Shown: piece after piece, positions 22,081 to 34,858 of the stretch
Numbering within the stretch: the stretch's first letter is position 1
Layout of the letters: each line of letters begins with the position of its first letter
Origin: Lasioglossum baleicum
Taxonomy: Eukaryota; Arthropoda; Insecta; Hymenoptera; Halictidae
Length of the DNA: 64,000 nucleotides
Direction of reading: 5' to 3'
Assembly: GCF_051020765.1 (NCBI RefSeq)
Contig: NC_134933.1
Location: 10,203,461-10,267,460 of the forward strand
The notes under the pieces: model-generated
Seen by the model: only the letters and a program-made list of their open reading frames with translations
Database searches by the model: none
Told to the model about the DNA's origin: nothing
Program-made: the position numbers and the translations under genes

Positions 22081-22736
22081 TACAGTGACTCCCATTAATA
22101 TTCGGACGCTCTAAAAAACGCGATAATCTTTTTAATATTGGACTATATGATTCAAACTTTTTTCGGAAGCTAGATCACTTAGTTCACTACAGGATGTGAA
22201 AAGAAATTTTTTCGAAAATTGCAATTGGTCGGAATTGTAGAGAAAATACTAAAAGATCCATTTTACAACTCTTTATATTGAAAATTTAAAAAATACGTTT
22301 TGTAGATCTGTTTCAATTGAACATATCCTGAAAATTTCGTCAAAATCGGTCGACGTTGCAATGAGCTGCAAGCGTTTAAAGATGGTAAAAATTGCAGATT
22401 TTCACGATTTTCGGTCTACAACAGCAGTAAATCTAAGAATTCTTACATTGCATCAACCGATTTCGATGAAACTTTCACAATGCACATAACCCACACAGAT
22501 CTACAAAACATATTTTTCCAAATTTCAATATAGGCCCGCATAAAAAAGTTGTAAAATGCAACATTTAGTATTTCCTCTACAATTCCGGTCAAATGCAATT
22601 TTTGAAAAAATTTCTTTTCACATCCTGTAGTAAACTAATTGCTCTAGTTTTCCAAAAAAGTTCAAATCGCATAGTCCAATATTTGAAAAGTTACGGTGTT
22701 TTTAAGAGTATCCGAATATTAGTGGGAGTCACTGTA
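22081..22736. mobile_element. TA-flanked long inverted-repeat element (Tc1/mariner-type MITE)
   Basis: The left end is TACAGTGACTCCCATTAATA. The right end in reverse complement is TACAGTGACTCCCACTAATA. Homology between the arms continues for about 300 bp (landmarks AATATTGGACTAT, TACAGGATGTGAAAAGAAAT, GGAATTGTAGAG, TTTTGTAGATCTGT). The arms leave almost no loop, so the element is close to a complete palindrome. No frame of note inside. It begins 4 bp after the end of the neighbouring mariner. Confidence 0.9.
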
Positions 22737-23375
22737 ACTATTAAAAGATCGCATTAAATTTAACGTGTCCGAGTGACTTTATTTGCAACTATGCGGCCAT
22801 TGAAGTCAGTAGTTTCGATTAGAAATGATTCCGATAACTTTTGGTTCCGAGAATGTTCCGTAGAACAGACAAGATAATTGGTCGCGTTGCTCGAGACAGT
22901 GGAACGTTCTGCAATTTAATTAGGACCGCCTTAATCCGAGGATCCCACCCACTTCTTCTTCTGGTCCCCGCTGAGGATATCACAAAATTCTCTAATTCGG
23001 TGTAATTGGTTTCCCGTACTGATGCATCGCCCTTCTAATTCTCTATCCGCTGAAAGTCCTGCGAGTTTAATTTACGGGGTATTGATATATGGTCCCTGGA
23101 TCTTCGTTGCTTTCTTTCCGAATGTTACATCGAACACAGGCCACGCGGTGGAATACTTTTTTAACGAGCTTCTGGATAACTGTGATTTCGTTTGATTCCC
23201 TTTGACACGCTGTAATTAATTTCCCGGTTAATTGGTATTGGAGTTTTGCGCGCGTTTAATATTTATATGACGTATTTTGTCGTGGTGAGCTTCGATGCTG
23301 CGTCGAGCGTATAACATACCACCAGAGAGAGAATCATTGTACAATTTTTATTGGAAAAGAAATGAACTCTTCTGT
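22737..23375. other. No gene recognised
   Basis: Unique DNA without exon-like framing. Confidence 0.5.
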
Positions 23376-23700
23376 TGAGGTATTAAACCGAGAGCAATTG
23401 AAAACTAATCCTGAAAAACACCGGAGACAAGATTTTTACTTGAGCGTATTAAATAAATTGAAAATAATCATAAAAGGTGACCACCGAATATTTTCATGTT
23501 CAATCTAGTGAATCCAAATAAATTGGAATCAACTTTAAAAAGCCCGGCAGATAATGAATATTTTTATTCAAATGGTCGTTATTAAATCAAGAGAAATCGG
23601 AAACAATCTTGAAAAGCACAGAGCACAGTGCACCGTAAAATTGAATGGAACTTTTCATTCGAGCCGACAATAAAAAGATGCGAACGTTTCGAATTTTATT
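23376..23700 (+). repeat. Degenerate tandem repeat, unit about 65-70 bp
   Basis: Four diverged units. Shared features are a TATTAAAT-like start, a GAAA(A)CTAATCCTGAAAA or GAAACAATCTTGAAAA core, a GACA/GATA segment and a T-rich stretch ending in CG or TAG. Confidence 0.55.
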
Positions 23701-26700
23701 AATAACTTCGGTTAAAAACAGCGTATTGAGATGTCGAAACAATACAATAACTAGACTGCAAAATTTTGTATGGAATTTCATACACAGTTGTTTAAAATAA
23801 ATAAAATTCTATACACGGCGTATATTCGTACACGGTTTCGGTAAAGTGGAAATGCTACAATACAGCATCCGATTCCATGAAGTTTCCAATTTTTAAATTT
23901 TCTGACGTTTGTTCATAATTTTGAAATTTCACACGCGCATTGTAAATGCATAAAAATCAGCGGACTATTAATAACGTTCGATATACACAATCGAGCGAGA
24001 GAAATTAATAATCGAACGACAGGAGCTCGAGTAGAATCCGTCGAACATTAATTACGAATTAATAGAGAGCGAGGTGAGAAAAACGAGGGAGGATTGCGTT
24101 TGATAGGTGGGTAATATTTAATCAATTAAAGGGACGATAATACGTCAAGGCAATTTCGCGAGATGCTGTGTGGTACAGGCTCGTAACAGCAACGTCGTTC
24201 AATTTCTGAAGTAGACCCATTACCCGACGATCAATCTCTATCCTTTACACCCCCGCGAATATTAACCCGTAACATCCGCTCGGTTACAGCCTATACACTG
24301 TAATAAAACCATTTGTTACGACGCCTGTCAGTGCTTTAATTTCGCCGGGGGTGTAGAACGGCCCCAGAATTCCGTTCTCAGCGGAGCTCCTTTCCATCAA
24401 GCCCCATTCTCCTTCGGCATCGATCTCCGATCCTTTCATTGCTCGTTCCCTAAGAATCCCTCTCCCATCGCTTTTGTATTAATCGTCTCAACGGAATAGA
24501 GGAATAGTTCCGTTAAATGTACGCCGGATGCACCTCGATGTGCGTCCACGAAGACGCACGCAGCCCCTCGATGTGCAACAGGGACGAACGAGATGGACCC
24601 GCGTAACAAGTATTGTTCCTGCTCGCCTCGAACAATGCGACTGCCGCTCCATTCACTGTTCGAAACGATGCTATTAAGAGAAATTAATGGGAATGAAAAT
24701 CGGGATCAAACGGGGGATCGAGGGATCGAGCCTTACACGGGAACGCTTCACGCCTCCACTGTCTTCGGGATCTTGATTAATAGGGGTTGATTAGCTCAGA
24801 CCGTCTCGCCGGCTTCGAGAGACGCTCTTGCACCTTCTTGCAATTTTCTCTGCAACTTTACCTCGTGATTTTTACAGAAGTTTAATGGAAATTTGGTGCT
24901 CTTTTAAGATTTAACGACCGGGTGTGTGACATATTGATTCTCGAAAATTCTTTTAATCTTTCCACTGAAATTGATCGTGAGTCCCGTCTGATGCTCGCAA
25001 CGTAGCGGCTCCGACGATATTTTAATAAACGCCGGAAGGTGAAATATGCGTTCGGTATCTGCGAGCAGGTAGAACGTTGCCGGCATTACTCCCGCGGCGA
25101 GATTAATTGCGGTGCGCGGAAAAGAAGAGAGACTTCGGGTGGCGAGAGAGGACATCCGACAGGGGTTGTCTCAGGGGAGAAGAGGGAATAGATTTTTCGT
25201 CGGCTCGTCCGTTCCTTCGACGACGGGCTGGATATTGGCGTGGAAACGCCGAGTACGTGCTCAGATACAAGCCACTCGACGCTGATGGAACCGAATTTCT
25301 AGATAGAAGCTCGAGGACCTCCAGCTCGTCTTCGCGGGCCAGAAGATCCTCGAGAACCGGGGATACAGAAATTGGGAAACGCGCCGCGAATTCGATGATC
25401 TGCTTCTCGGAGAATAGACGTTGCTGCGGTTCACCTAATTTCATTGACCGAAACCCGACGCAAACATTTCTCCATGTAGGAACTTCATCTTGCGAGAGTA
25501 CTTGAATTTAATATTTATAACTCCGTAAAAAAATGCATACTTTTGTAACACGTTGTTCCGGACGAAAAACTGGAGACCTGTTCTTCTTAAAAAAAATTGT
25601 ACAATTTGAAACAGGGACCAAAAATAACAGTTATCCTAAAATTTTCTACGATAAAAATCATGAATAAAAACTTGATTTTTATTGAAAGTTAAGATAATCT
25701 ACACAAAATATAAAGAAAAAGTTCGAAGAACAAAATGATTAAAAAATATATATTCCTGGTTTGAAACGTCTGTAGAAGCATTAGACAATTTTCTTCGTGA
25801 GTGAATCTGAAATTATACAATTCATTGCTAAAATAGCTCCACAATAACACCCCCAAAAATTATGATCATTTTACAATCTATAAAATAGAATATAATTATA
25901 GGTCGCATAAAGCGCGCAGTAGAAATGGATGTGCATGGTCAGACACGCAACCGAGCCCCATAAAACGCTCACGGTAGCAGCCAGCTCGCAAGCAATATTC
26001 CAGAGACAGTCTCGAACGGAAGACAAATATTTCAGAGGAGCGTTCGTACCGTCAACAGACTGATTAGTCGAAATATAGCGCCGTAAAGATTCGTTTTATG
26101 CCTGGCGAGGATTTCTGAAACTTTGGTAAGGAGTTTCAATTAGACTGATATGTGGGTTTCTCGTGCTCGATTTTTCTCCGGGCGAACAGCAACACGAATC
26201 CTCGGGCGGGCTCGTAACTCGCCGGAATGGATGATACGAGTGTTCGATTCTCTCCGCGGCGGCGATTCCGCGCGCGTCCGAGTTTGCGCGCAAAAAACGA
26301 AGCGGAATGAATGGGCCAACGTTCTCGCCGCTCGCTGCGAGGTGCGAAACAGAAGGCGCGAACCGGCCACGATTTATATATTTTTTCGAGCTTTTTGTAG
26401 CCGTTCGCGCGTCCAACAAAACAAAAAAAAAGAGACCAAACGCGAAAGCAAAACAACCGGATCCGGTTCGGTTCTTATGGTTGCACGCGCGACAACAAAT
26501 TTCCATGGAAATATCCGGACACGCGAGCGGGTTAGAACGAGACGAGAGCCGCCGCGCCGCGCCGACGGGATTTATGAAATACCGCGGCCCATTTTCCCCG
26601 CGACTATTTTGTACATTTAAATCCGACGAACTTTAACTTGCAAATGCGCTGCTGCGGCCGCCCTGCATTTAAATACTCAAAATTTGAATAGTTCGCGCGA

Positions 26701-27989
26701 CGATTAAGAAAAATGTCCGCGCGCGCGACCGGACCATCGCGGCCATTCCGCACGGCGAAAAACGTTTTGTCTCTGGCGGTTCTCTTTTTTCGACCGACGC
26801 GCCACGAAAAATGTGCTCGAAAAGAGCAACTATTTCGAGATTTTTCCTGCTGAAATTGCGGCGACGTATTCTGGGCAAATAATAAGACTGCTGAGGCTGC
26901 GCTCGAGGCGGGAATGAATTGTTAATGCTCCGCGATTATTCCACTGTTGATAATTTTTCTGAAATGCATACTGAACTGGAGGAAAAGTACGCGAAAGTTT
27001 CAACAATAAGCTAGACTGCATATTCAGCGAGAGAGAATGAGCGACGCCTCGTACACTGTTCATTCAAAGTTTAATGAAGTGGCGATAAAAAATCGTAGAC
27101 CAAGTTTGAAGAAGTCAATGTAAAGACGAGACTTCCACCTTCAGATCTGCGTTGGTCTGGTCCCTCAAAGAAAATGTTCAAAGTCTGCAGAACTGATTGA
27201 ATTTGACAAGTTTTCAAGTAAAATGACACCTTTGCTTTTCATCTTCTACGCGACATAAAAGTATTCCGGAGAGAGAAGACTGGAGACAGGAGGGTTTCAT
27301 TTAAAGATTCAGAAATTAATGGTTTTGCGCTTCAAAATAAGCCTAGAATGATAGCAGTACGATGTTCTGTTACCGATTTATGAATTATTACATTTATTCA
27401 TCTTTCTCGACGAAGATCGAGCGTGCTTTAATTTCGCTCGCCGGTGCATAAGACTAGTCTACAGAGTATGAGACCGCAGAATTGATGTTGTACATTGTAA
27501 TTAACGAGTATCCGAGGCTGTGGCAAAGCGATTTTCTTGGTGGCAGTGTCCTCGAGCCGAGTTTCTCAGAAAAAGGCGTCTGCAGGAGCCTCGACGCGGC
27601 GGCGAACGTGAATGGGGTCGTTTGCATGCGGCTATCATCAAATTTGCGTTATTCTTCTGCATCGCGAGGGGCGAATGGGATCGTAAGAGGGAATCTGTAT
27701 TATTGGCTGGATGGTTGTAAGCGCGACCGGCTCCTTATACGCGTTTTGAGCTCAACGGAATGGATATTTCCGAACGACCGTCACGTTGCTACGATACGGC
27801 ATAGCAATTCCGAATAAGCTTTCGTCCCTGGCTAACGACGCTGCAATTTCTTTCGGGAAATGCTCGCAAGAAGAAAACCACCTTCGACGATTTTTTCAAC
27901 ACGTTGACTTAGTAGATGAAATACGAAACAGTATGAACATTGTAAGAATTAGAGTTGTATAGTTTCCAATTGAACAGAGTTATTAACTC
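23701..27989. other. No gene recognised; long unique interval
   Basis: Includes two adjoining minus frames (24904-25155 and 25103-25444), the latter with an acidic Leu-rich run, EDLLAREDELEVLELLS. I see no domain or splice framing for either. A GC-rich patch at 26.1-26.9 kb has overlapping frames on both strands. A 111-codon plus frame (27482-27817) has no recognisable content. A copy of the 34.5-kb AT repeat flank (TGCATAAAAATCAGCGGACT) lies near 23948. Confidence 0.4.
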
Positions 27990-28110
27990 TTTAATTGCGG
28001 GTGTGGTTTATAAACCACCTAATAAAATTATAGCCAGAGGCGGGTGTGATATATAAACAACATGTTAATTTTTGATAATATCAAATAGCGGCTGGGGCTT
28101 ATATACCATT
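27990..28110 (+). repeat. Degenerate tandem repeat, unit about 42-48 bp
   Basis: Three units share GCGGGTGTGG or a variant followed by TTATAAAC or TATATAAAC, at about 27996, 28038 and 28086. Confidence 0.5.
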
Positions 28111-28344
28111 AAAATAAAAATTAAATAAATACAATAAAAATAATCTTTTAAAACAGAGTATCACTTCAGTAATATAATTTAAAATTAGAATGTATATACT
28201 TATTTTCATTACCCGCAGTTCAAGGTTTAAAAAAGAACTAAATGCTGGTACTTGCAACACCACGATTTTCATCAATTCCTTATATACAAAGATAGTGATG
28301 TAAAAATTGTTTGAAATGATATTACAGTAATTTTTGGAGAAGTC

Positions 28345-28549
28345 TTAACCCTCGGAGGGCTGTGTCTGGGTCTATTTCGTCCTAGAACATCAAAATTGTC
28401 ATTTAAGTGCTAAATTTGTGGCAATTGAAAAAGTAAATTAAGTGAAAATTAAGAAAGTAAATTTTTCAAAATTATTAATTAGAGCTGTGAGCGATCCTAA
28501 GCATCGTCAATTACATAGTTCTAAAAATCGTCCGTTGTCCGAGGGTTAA
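28345..28549. mobile_element. TTAA-flanked MITE, 205 bp
   Basis: Left end TTAACCCTCGGAGGGC; right end in reverse complement TTAACCCTCGGACAAC. The first 12-13 bp match perfectly and TTAA is at both boundaries, as expected for a piggyBac-type element. No coding capacity. Confidence 0.75.
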
Positions 28550-29364
28550 GAGGTTAAAAATTTTTTAACTTCCAATTTTTCCGTGCAAAAATAGGAAAAA
28601 TGGAAGGAAGCTGCGAGCCTTTTGGAATTGATGCGTCTTTCAAACGGTGACCACGATCACGCGTAGAGACACGAACGTGTACAGATGTGTGCTTGGACGT
28701 CGGGTATCGGCTTTGAAGCGTTCTAACGTCAGGCCACAATGCGTGGACGCGGACGGGCCGAATCCGCATGTTTGCCGACCTATGTTCGACAGCTTTGACG
28801 CGTCCCCGTAGGGACGACGCGGACGCCGGGGATCAAATCTGGAGATGAGCAAACCGCTGTCTCACCACACCACGACCGATTCAGGATTGCCGCTATCCAA
28901 TCCTGTACGGGGACCGGGTATCGATGTATACGACCGAGTTACGATGCTGATAACGTCGACGTCGTATTACTCTGGATATAGCGCGGGGGGATCGCCTACT
29001 CGCACGTGTACGATAATATGCTCGGACAAAGCGATGCCTTGATACCGGGCCGCCTCTGTTCACCGGTCGACAATGAGCCAAAGTAATGACTAGCCTTCTG
29101 CGTCGCGCCACCTGCTAATTAGTACCGTCACCGTTCATTCACCGTCCTGAAAAATACGCAACATTTTTTTACGGAGTATGATCAACACAGATTTGAAGAT
29201 AATAGTCTCCCCTTTAAACTGACCCCTTAAAACTTTATCTACGATTATGTTCGATTGATTGAGGGTGCCCTCATTCCCGCTGCTAAGCTCGTCTCAGATT
29301 TATAACAATTACACCGTAACCTTTCGACGTAACTAATAAATTACGCGCACCACGGTGAACTATG
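28550..29364. other. No gene recognised
   Basis: GC-rich unique DNA with short overlapping frames. Confidence 0.5.
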
Positions 29365-29776
29365 TAGGGTAACTGCACCAGTGAATAAACGGGAACCAGT
29401 AAATGAACGCTATTGTATATTTCAACAAATTTTAAGCCGCACGGCATACTAGCGATAATGACTCTTGGGCCAATGGAATATATGACTCTTTTCCGTAGCT
29501 GTATTCCTATTGGTACAATCGAAAGAATATAGTAAGAATATATTGGTACTAGAATGTAGTGTTCATTGACTGGTAGTTTTTATACTTTTTATATAACGTT
29601 TAATAAAGAAAAATAATAATAATTTCATTTTATTTGTGTTCATTTATTTCTGACAAATGAGGTATAGGGAGCCATTTGGCATATATGAGATTCCTTTAAT
29701 TCACATATTTTTTTTAAAAATAAAATATCTTCCTGAACAATTTCTTAAATGTTCATTCACTGGTGCAGTTACCCTA
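29365..29776. mobile_element. TA-flanked MITE with 26-bp terminal inverted repeats, 412 bp
   Basis: The left end is TAGGGTAACTGCACCAGTGA. The right end in reverse complement is the same 20 bp, and the match extends a few bases further (ATAAAC versus ATGAAC). The TA at both boundaries fits a Tc1/mariner-like target site. Short internal motifs (CCAGTAAATGAAC, GTTCATTGACTGG) repeat the inner part of the ends. Non-coding. Confidence 0.85.
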
Positions 29777-30604
29777 TAAACAATTAAAAGATCTATTCCC
29801 ATCGAAATGTCAGACCCCTAAATCTTTCATTCGCCCGAGATACACCGAATTAGATTAGTTTCGGTTACTTCCACGCCGACGCAATAAACGCAATTGACTG
29901 ACATTCTCAGCGAGAATGGTACCTCGACGAGGCCATTCTAAAAGTTTCATGGAACGGTCCCGAAACTTTTCTTTCGCGAATCGGACCGAGCTTGATCTCC
30001 GTGGAACAATCGCCGCAAGATTCCGAAATCTTAGACGTCCTGTACAGGAAGTTTTACGGGAACTTTCGGGGAGGACCACGCGACAAGTTTTAATATTTCT
30101 GTCATTCGAGATCGAATTTGCCGAGGTAGAACGCGCGCGCGAAACAGAACCAGAACGGCTGCCTTAACAGATTTCGAAGCTAATTTTTGCGAGGAGCAGC
30201 TCCGGGAGCGGAGTGGCTGGCAGCAGCGGAGTGCTCGTTAAACAATGCGAAACAACAGCCGTCCAATTGGCGGAGCGGCGCTCCGCTGTTCCGCACATTT
30301 TAATCAGGACGAAGTGCTATTAAGAATGCCGGGCTACCCTGTTCCGTTTGCTTCGCCCGTTCCACGGGTAAAAACGTTACCCGGGGACACTGTCTTTCCA
30401 AAGTCGGGATCTTCTTCCCATCCACCCGCCGATTACACCGCCGCTCATTCCGAACCGTTTAATTAGGACAACGAACGATTACGCTCGTCGTTCGCCCGCG
30501 ATCGCAGATAAACTGCTTCGATTGGAAAATGTAGCGAGCGAAAGGCTAACAGCCACACAGTAGTAATTATATGTCACTTTCAAGTTTTGCTGTTTTTTTA
30601 GAAC
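29777..30604. other. No gene recognised
   Basis: Unique DNA, GC-rich in 29.9-30.5 kb, short frames only. Confidence 0.5.
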
Positions 30605-30770
30605 TATTGTTTAGCAAATGTTATTTACAGAATTTTTATTCGGGGTTTATAGTGGGACACGTTTTAGCTTGATCATTTTTAAACCTCTTGCTTGGTAAAC
30701 GTTATTTACAGAATTTTTATTCGAGTTTTATAGCGTGACACGTCACAGTTTGATAGTTTTTAAAGTTTTT
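30605..30770 (+). repeat. Tandem duplication, unit 81 bp
   Basis: Two copies share TTATTTACAGAATTTTTATT at 30621 and 30702, followed by a GTTTATAG / TTTATAGC segment, GACACG and TTTTTAAA. About 80% identical by eye. Confidence 0.7.
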
Positions 30771-31378
30771 GACAACTTACTGTAACAGCGCAATTAGAAA
30801 ATTGCTATAAATAGCATAGACCGTGATCCGACAGTGCGAAACAGAGGTTCGACGAGAACAATATTGTGCGCCAGCAAAAACGTTCAATTAAACGGAAGAA
30901 AAAAGGATAGATGATCGATGTCGAGATCGAACGAGAGGAGGCTCTCTGTTCGACGATCGAGTCTCGCTGGGGACACACACGTGGCGAAAATTTTTCCAAT
31001 AAATGGAGCCACGATACTGCCAGAAAAGCAATTTTCTGACTCCTATTTCTCGCGCTGTTCCGCGATGGAACGCGCGCATGCATCACGGCTCCGGACGGTT
31101 TTCAAGTTATCTGCGATTCTTTCCCTGGTGTCACCTAATGCACAACTGTATATCGCGCTGTGTATCGTGCTTGATAAGGTGTCCGTCACGAATAGTATAT
31201 GCTCGATAGATCGTAAACGGTCGCGAACGACCGAGGACATCGCGCAATAAAATTTCGCTGACAGCCTCTGCTGAAATCACGATGCAGAACCAAGCAGTGT
31301 ATTGCGACACAGTTTTTAATTTGATCTTCCTCAATCGGAGAAAAAACATTTGACACTCTTAACAAATTTTTAAGAGAG
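30771..31378. other. No gene recognised
   Basis: Overlapping frames on both strands up to about 110 codons (plus 30918-31250, minus 30805-31086) with no recognisable domain and no splice framing. Confidence 0.45.
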
Positions 31379-31737
31379 ATGTGACCATTCATTTTTTCCC
31401 TCAAAACGGGACATCTATTTATCTTTAGGTAATAGTATGTGTATTCATGAAAACGCATATTTCTTCATAGTTTCTATTTATTAATGAAAAAAAACAGGAA
31501 TGAACACACGTGAAAATAAATAATTTATGTGGTCTTATATTTTTCTGAAGAACAAACTCTTCACTGTATGTACTCGCAATCGAGGAGCGAGCGAACTAGC
31601 AGTCCTTTTTTGAAACTGTTACCGTGGATTGCTCTCTTTCTAAAAACAGGACATTTCGGCGTCCCGAAGATGTGCTTGGGGACAACGGGACAGACTGCCT
31701 AAAAACAGGACGGTCAAAACGGGTCGTATGGTCACAT
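31379..31737. mobile_element. Inverted-repeat element with ATGTGACCAT ends
   Basis: Left end ATGTGACCATTC, then CAAAACGGGACATC. The right end in reverse complement is ATGTGACCATAC, then GACCCGTTTTGACCGTCC. Terminal identity is clear for about 10 bp, with CGTTTTG/GGGACA-type motifs inside. I cannot see a target duplication, so the class is unassigned. Confidence 0.55.
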
Positions 31738-34479
31738 TATTGGAAAAAATTTTTCAATGTTTCTAGACTGCGAGAAATCCGGACTCGAAGCAGAAATGTT
31801 TCAACGATCGAATTTCCGCCCGGCGAAAAATCGTCTCGCAGAGAACGAGGTCGACTGCGAAATTTGTGGGCGTAACATTCGCAAGAATTGGCTGTTGCTT
31901 CGGCCCGTGTAATAAACAGGGCCCAAGAACTGTAAGGACTCCGAGCAAACTTTCTGGAAATCTGCTCTCCAATAAGCGAGCGGTACAGATTGCCGGCGAA
32001 TCTCTGATCCTGATTCCTGATGCAATTCTATGGAAAACAAGAGCTCGTGCACGCGCAAAGTCCCACCAGTCTACCCTCTTTGAATTTCATGTATCCCGGT
32101 AATTTCATTATAAGCAGATTGAAAACTTGCACCGGCAAACTTCTTAAGTGGATATTACGCGCTAGGTGTCTCCGTGCCATAGTCTTTCGCCATAGATACC
32201 CTCCGAACCATCATCATAGATGACACAAACGATAGACAAACAGCTCCCTAAATGTGTGCAAACTTCAGTTCGTTCTGTTCTGAATTTCATTGCTACTTTG
32301 TGTTGCATAGAACTGGGGACCTGGAATTTTTCTAAATATTTCTTTGAGCTTTTGCACAGTGTTCTAATATTTTTAAAATTTATTTTAGCTGCCTAGAGAT
32401 TGTAATTGATTGATAGACGAGTTCTAATTCAAGTACTAATCGATAAGAGTTCAATTACGAGCCGCGGGACCACGAAATAGAGAACAAAGTAGACCGGTTT
32501 CGGGTCCATCGGTTACTTTAATAAAGGTAGTGGCAGGTATAAGAAGTTTATTGGCTATTCAGCGGCACGCGCGCACCGAAAATCAGCTTTCCAATAAGCG
32601 GGGAGCACAGGGAAACGTTGGGAAAGCAATTTGTGATTCCGGGGGTCGTCGGCCAGTGTTCTACGAAATCGGCGGCGGGTATAGTTCGTTTTCAATTTTG
32701 TTCGGCCGCGGCACGGAGATCGCCTTATAAGTCACGCGATCTCCGGATTACCCCGGAACTTCGACGATCCACTGACATTTTTTTCCCCCGGGAACTCCAA
32801 TTTCGCTGGGGACCGTTCGTCTTTCGCCGAGGAATTCTGTTCTACGCTGCTCGATCCGTGTCTACCCTCCTCAAAGGAAGCAGATTCTTCGGATAGTTCC
32901 CCCGGAACACTGTTTTCCTCGTTCTAAGTCTCAGTTAACCCTTTGCACTCAAAGCTATTCTAATTCGAAAAACGAATTTTTCTTCCGACCTGAAATATTT
33001 CCGTATATATGATTTTATTAATTTTATGGATGCTGATATAATACCTCGTACAATACTTTCAGTAGTTTATTAAGATATTAAATACGTTTAAATACGTATT
33101 TATAGAATTGTACATTTCTTATAAAAACACAGTGTATGATATTCAAAGGACTATTAGCTTTATCAACATGAATGGATCGTTATCCAAAATTATTTACTGG
33201 AAATACAAGTTAGCATAATTACACAATTTCTTTGATAGTCGGGAGGGGAAATGTGTTTCACGATCTCGTTCGCCATTATTTGAACGGGGAACGCAGCGAA
33301 ATCGTAATTTTCCATTAACTTCGTGTTTTGTGTATTTTGCAATTTCTCACGGAAACGAAAAATATATATTTTAATATCGTTCGCATTGATTATGCAGCGC
33401 AATTTTTAATTATGAACGAGTAATTGGAAAATGCACTTCGTCAAACATCGCTTTCGAAAATAAAGTGAAATTATTACGGACTTCAATCAACTCTGTATTT
33501 TATGTATCTTATTATTGCAGAAATCAAGTAATTAAGCAACGAACCTCTTTTTCTCTTTTAGTAGAATTTTTGTTATACTTTCGATCTATAAAACAAAAGC
33601 TGCGAAATGAATATGAAAAGAACTGAAAATCTGTAAAAAAGGCGATTAGTTTTATCATGAATAGAATATTGTTCCTTGCAAGGTCATATTGTCCAAAATT
33701 CTGAAAAGCTCAGCTATAATTTTTCATCCAAAGGGAAATGACGAAGTTCGCATTCAGTTGAAGATTGAAAGATTGTAAAGACGTAATATATCTTCCCAGC
33801 GGGATTACACGCGAAAGCCATTGAAACCGCTTTATTACCATGCGTCACGGAAAAATGTCACGAAGAATAATTGCGCTGGCTACCTATGTATACCGAGGCC
33901 GGGGCTCGTAATTATCGTTAACTGCGTTATCTGGTCAGGTTTGGTCGACGATTCGCAATAAGTACGAAACGCGGAAAAATTAGAGATAATGCATCCGACA
34001 CCCCCGGCTGCTGCTCCCCCTCTCCCCCCGGCCCCCGTAACCCCGCCTTAACGAACCGATTATCGTTATTAACGCGTTTTATTGGCAGATAGTATCCCGA
34101 GGGATCGTTTTTCCGCTGTTCAACCACCGCTGACTCCCCTCCGGTTCCTGCGTCCACAATCGTTTTTCACCAAAAAGTTGCCCGGCTGGAACGAAAGCGC
34201 TCGTCCGCTTTGACGATCGAATAAACGTCCACGTTAATTTCTTTCCTTCTCCCGTGCACGTCAATACGTTTCCACGGCGAGCTTTTCTTCGGTGACGAAC
34301 GTAACCGCCCCTGGCAGGTTCCACCCCCTGATTCTACTTTTTTCCATTCGCGGATGCGAACGAGCCCTTGAAGACGTTTCTCGGTGACTCGTTGCCTCAC
34401 GGCGTTTATCGATGCTTGTAAGGTTCGATAAAATAATCAAATCTGTAAAAAAGAATTTGCAATTTTTGTAGACACATTC
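31738..34479. other. No gene recognised
   Basis: Unique DNA; GC-rich at 32.4-32.9 kb and 33.9-34.4 kb, AT-rich at 32.95-33.8 kb. Only short frames without domains. Confidence 0.45.
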
Positions 34480-34858
34480 TGAGAAAGTAGAATCAAATAA
34501 AAGCTTGTTTTCCGTGGCAGATTTTCAGTCCACTGATTGTGAAATATCAATTTGTAAATTAAAGTCGTACTAAATTCTGTCGAATTTTATATTCCGGCAT
34601 TTTCTGCAAATTTTCAGAAACCACAACTGCATTCGCAGTCTACTGATCATGAAATATTAAATTGTAAATTGAGGTCGTAGTAAATTCTGCCGAATTTTAT
34701 ATTCTGGTATTTTTGAATATGTTCAGAAGCCACAATTGCATTCGCAGTCTAAATCCTGTCGAATTTTATATTCTGGTAATTTTGAAAATGTTCAGAGGCC
34801 ATAATTGCATAAAGATTCGCAGTCTACTGATTATGAACTATTAATTTGTACGGTTCTG
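34480..34858 (+). repeat. AT-rich tandem repeat, unit about 110-125 bp with a shorter copy
   Basis: GAATTTTATATTC recurs at about 34581, 34691 and 34760. Each is followed by TGGTAATTTT or a variant, TTCAGA, CCACAA and (TT)GCATTCGCAGTCTA. The last copies differ by internal deletions. A related single copy is at 680-760, and fragments of the unit's end occur near 103 and 23948. Confidence 0.75.

Noticed and set aside
25103..25444. 113-codon minus frame with an acidic Leu-rich run
   Set aside because: An even longer frame lies on the opposite strand, and codon-like composition is common throughout this window in clearly non-coding DNA.
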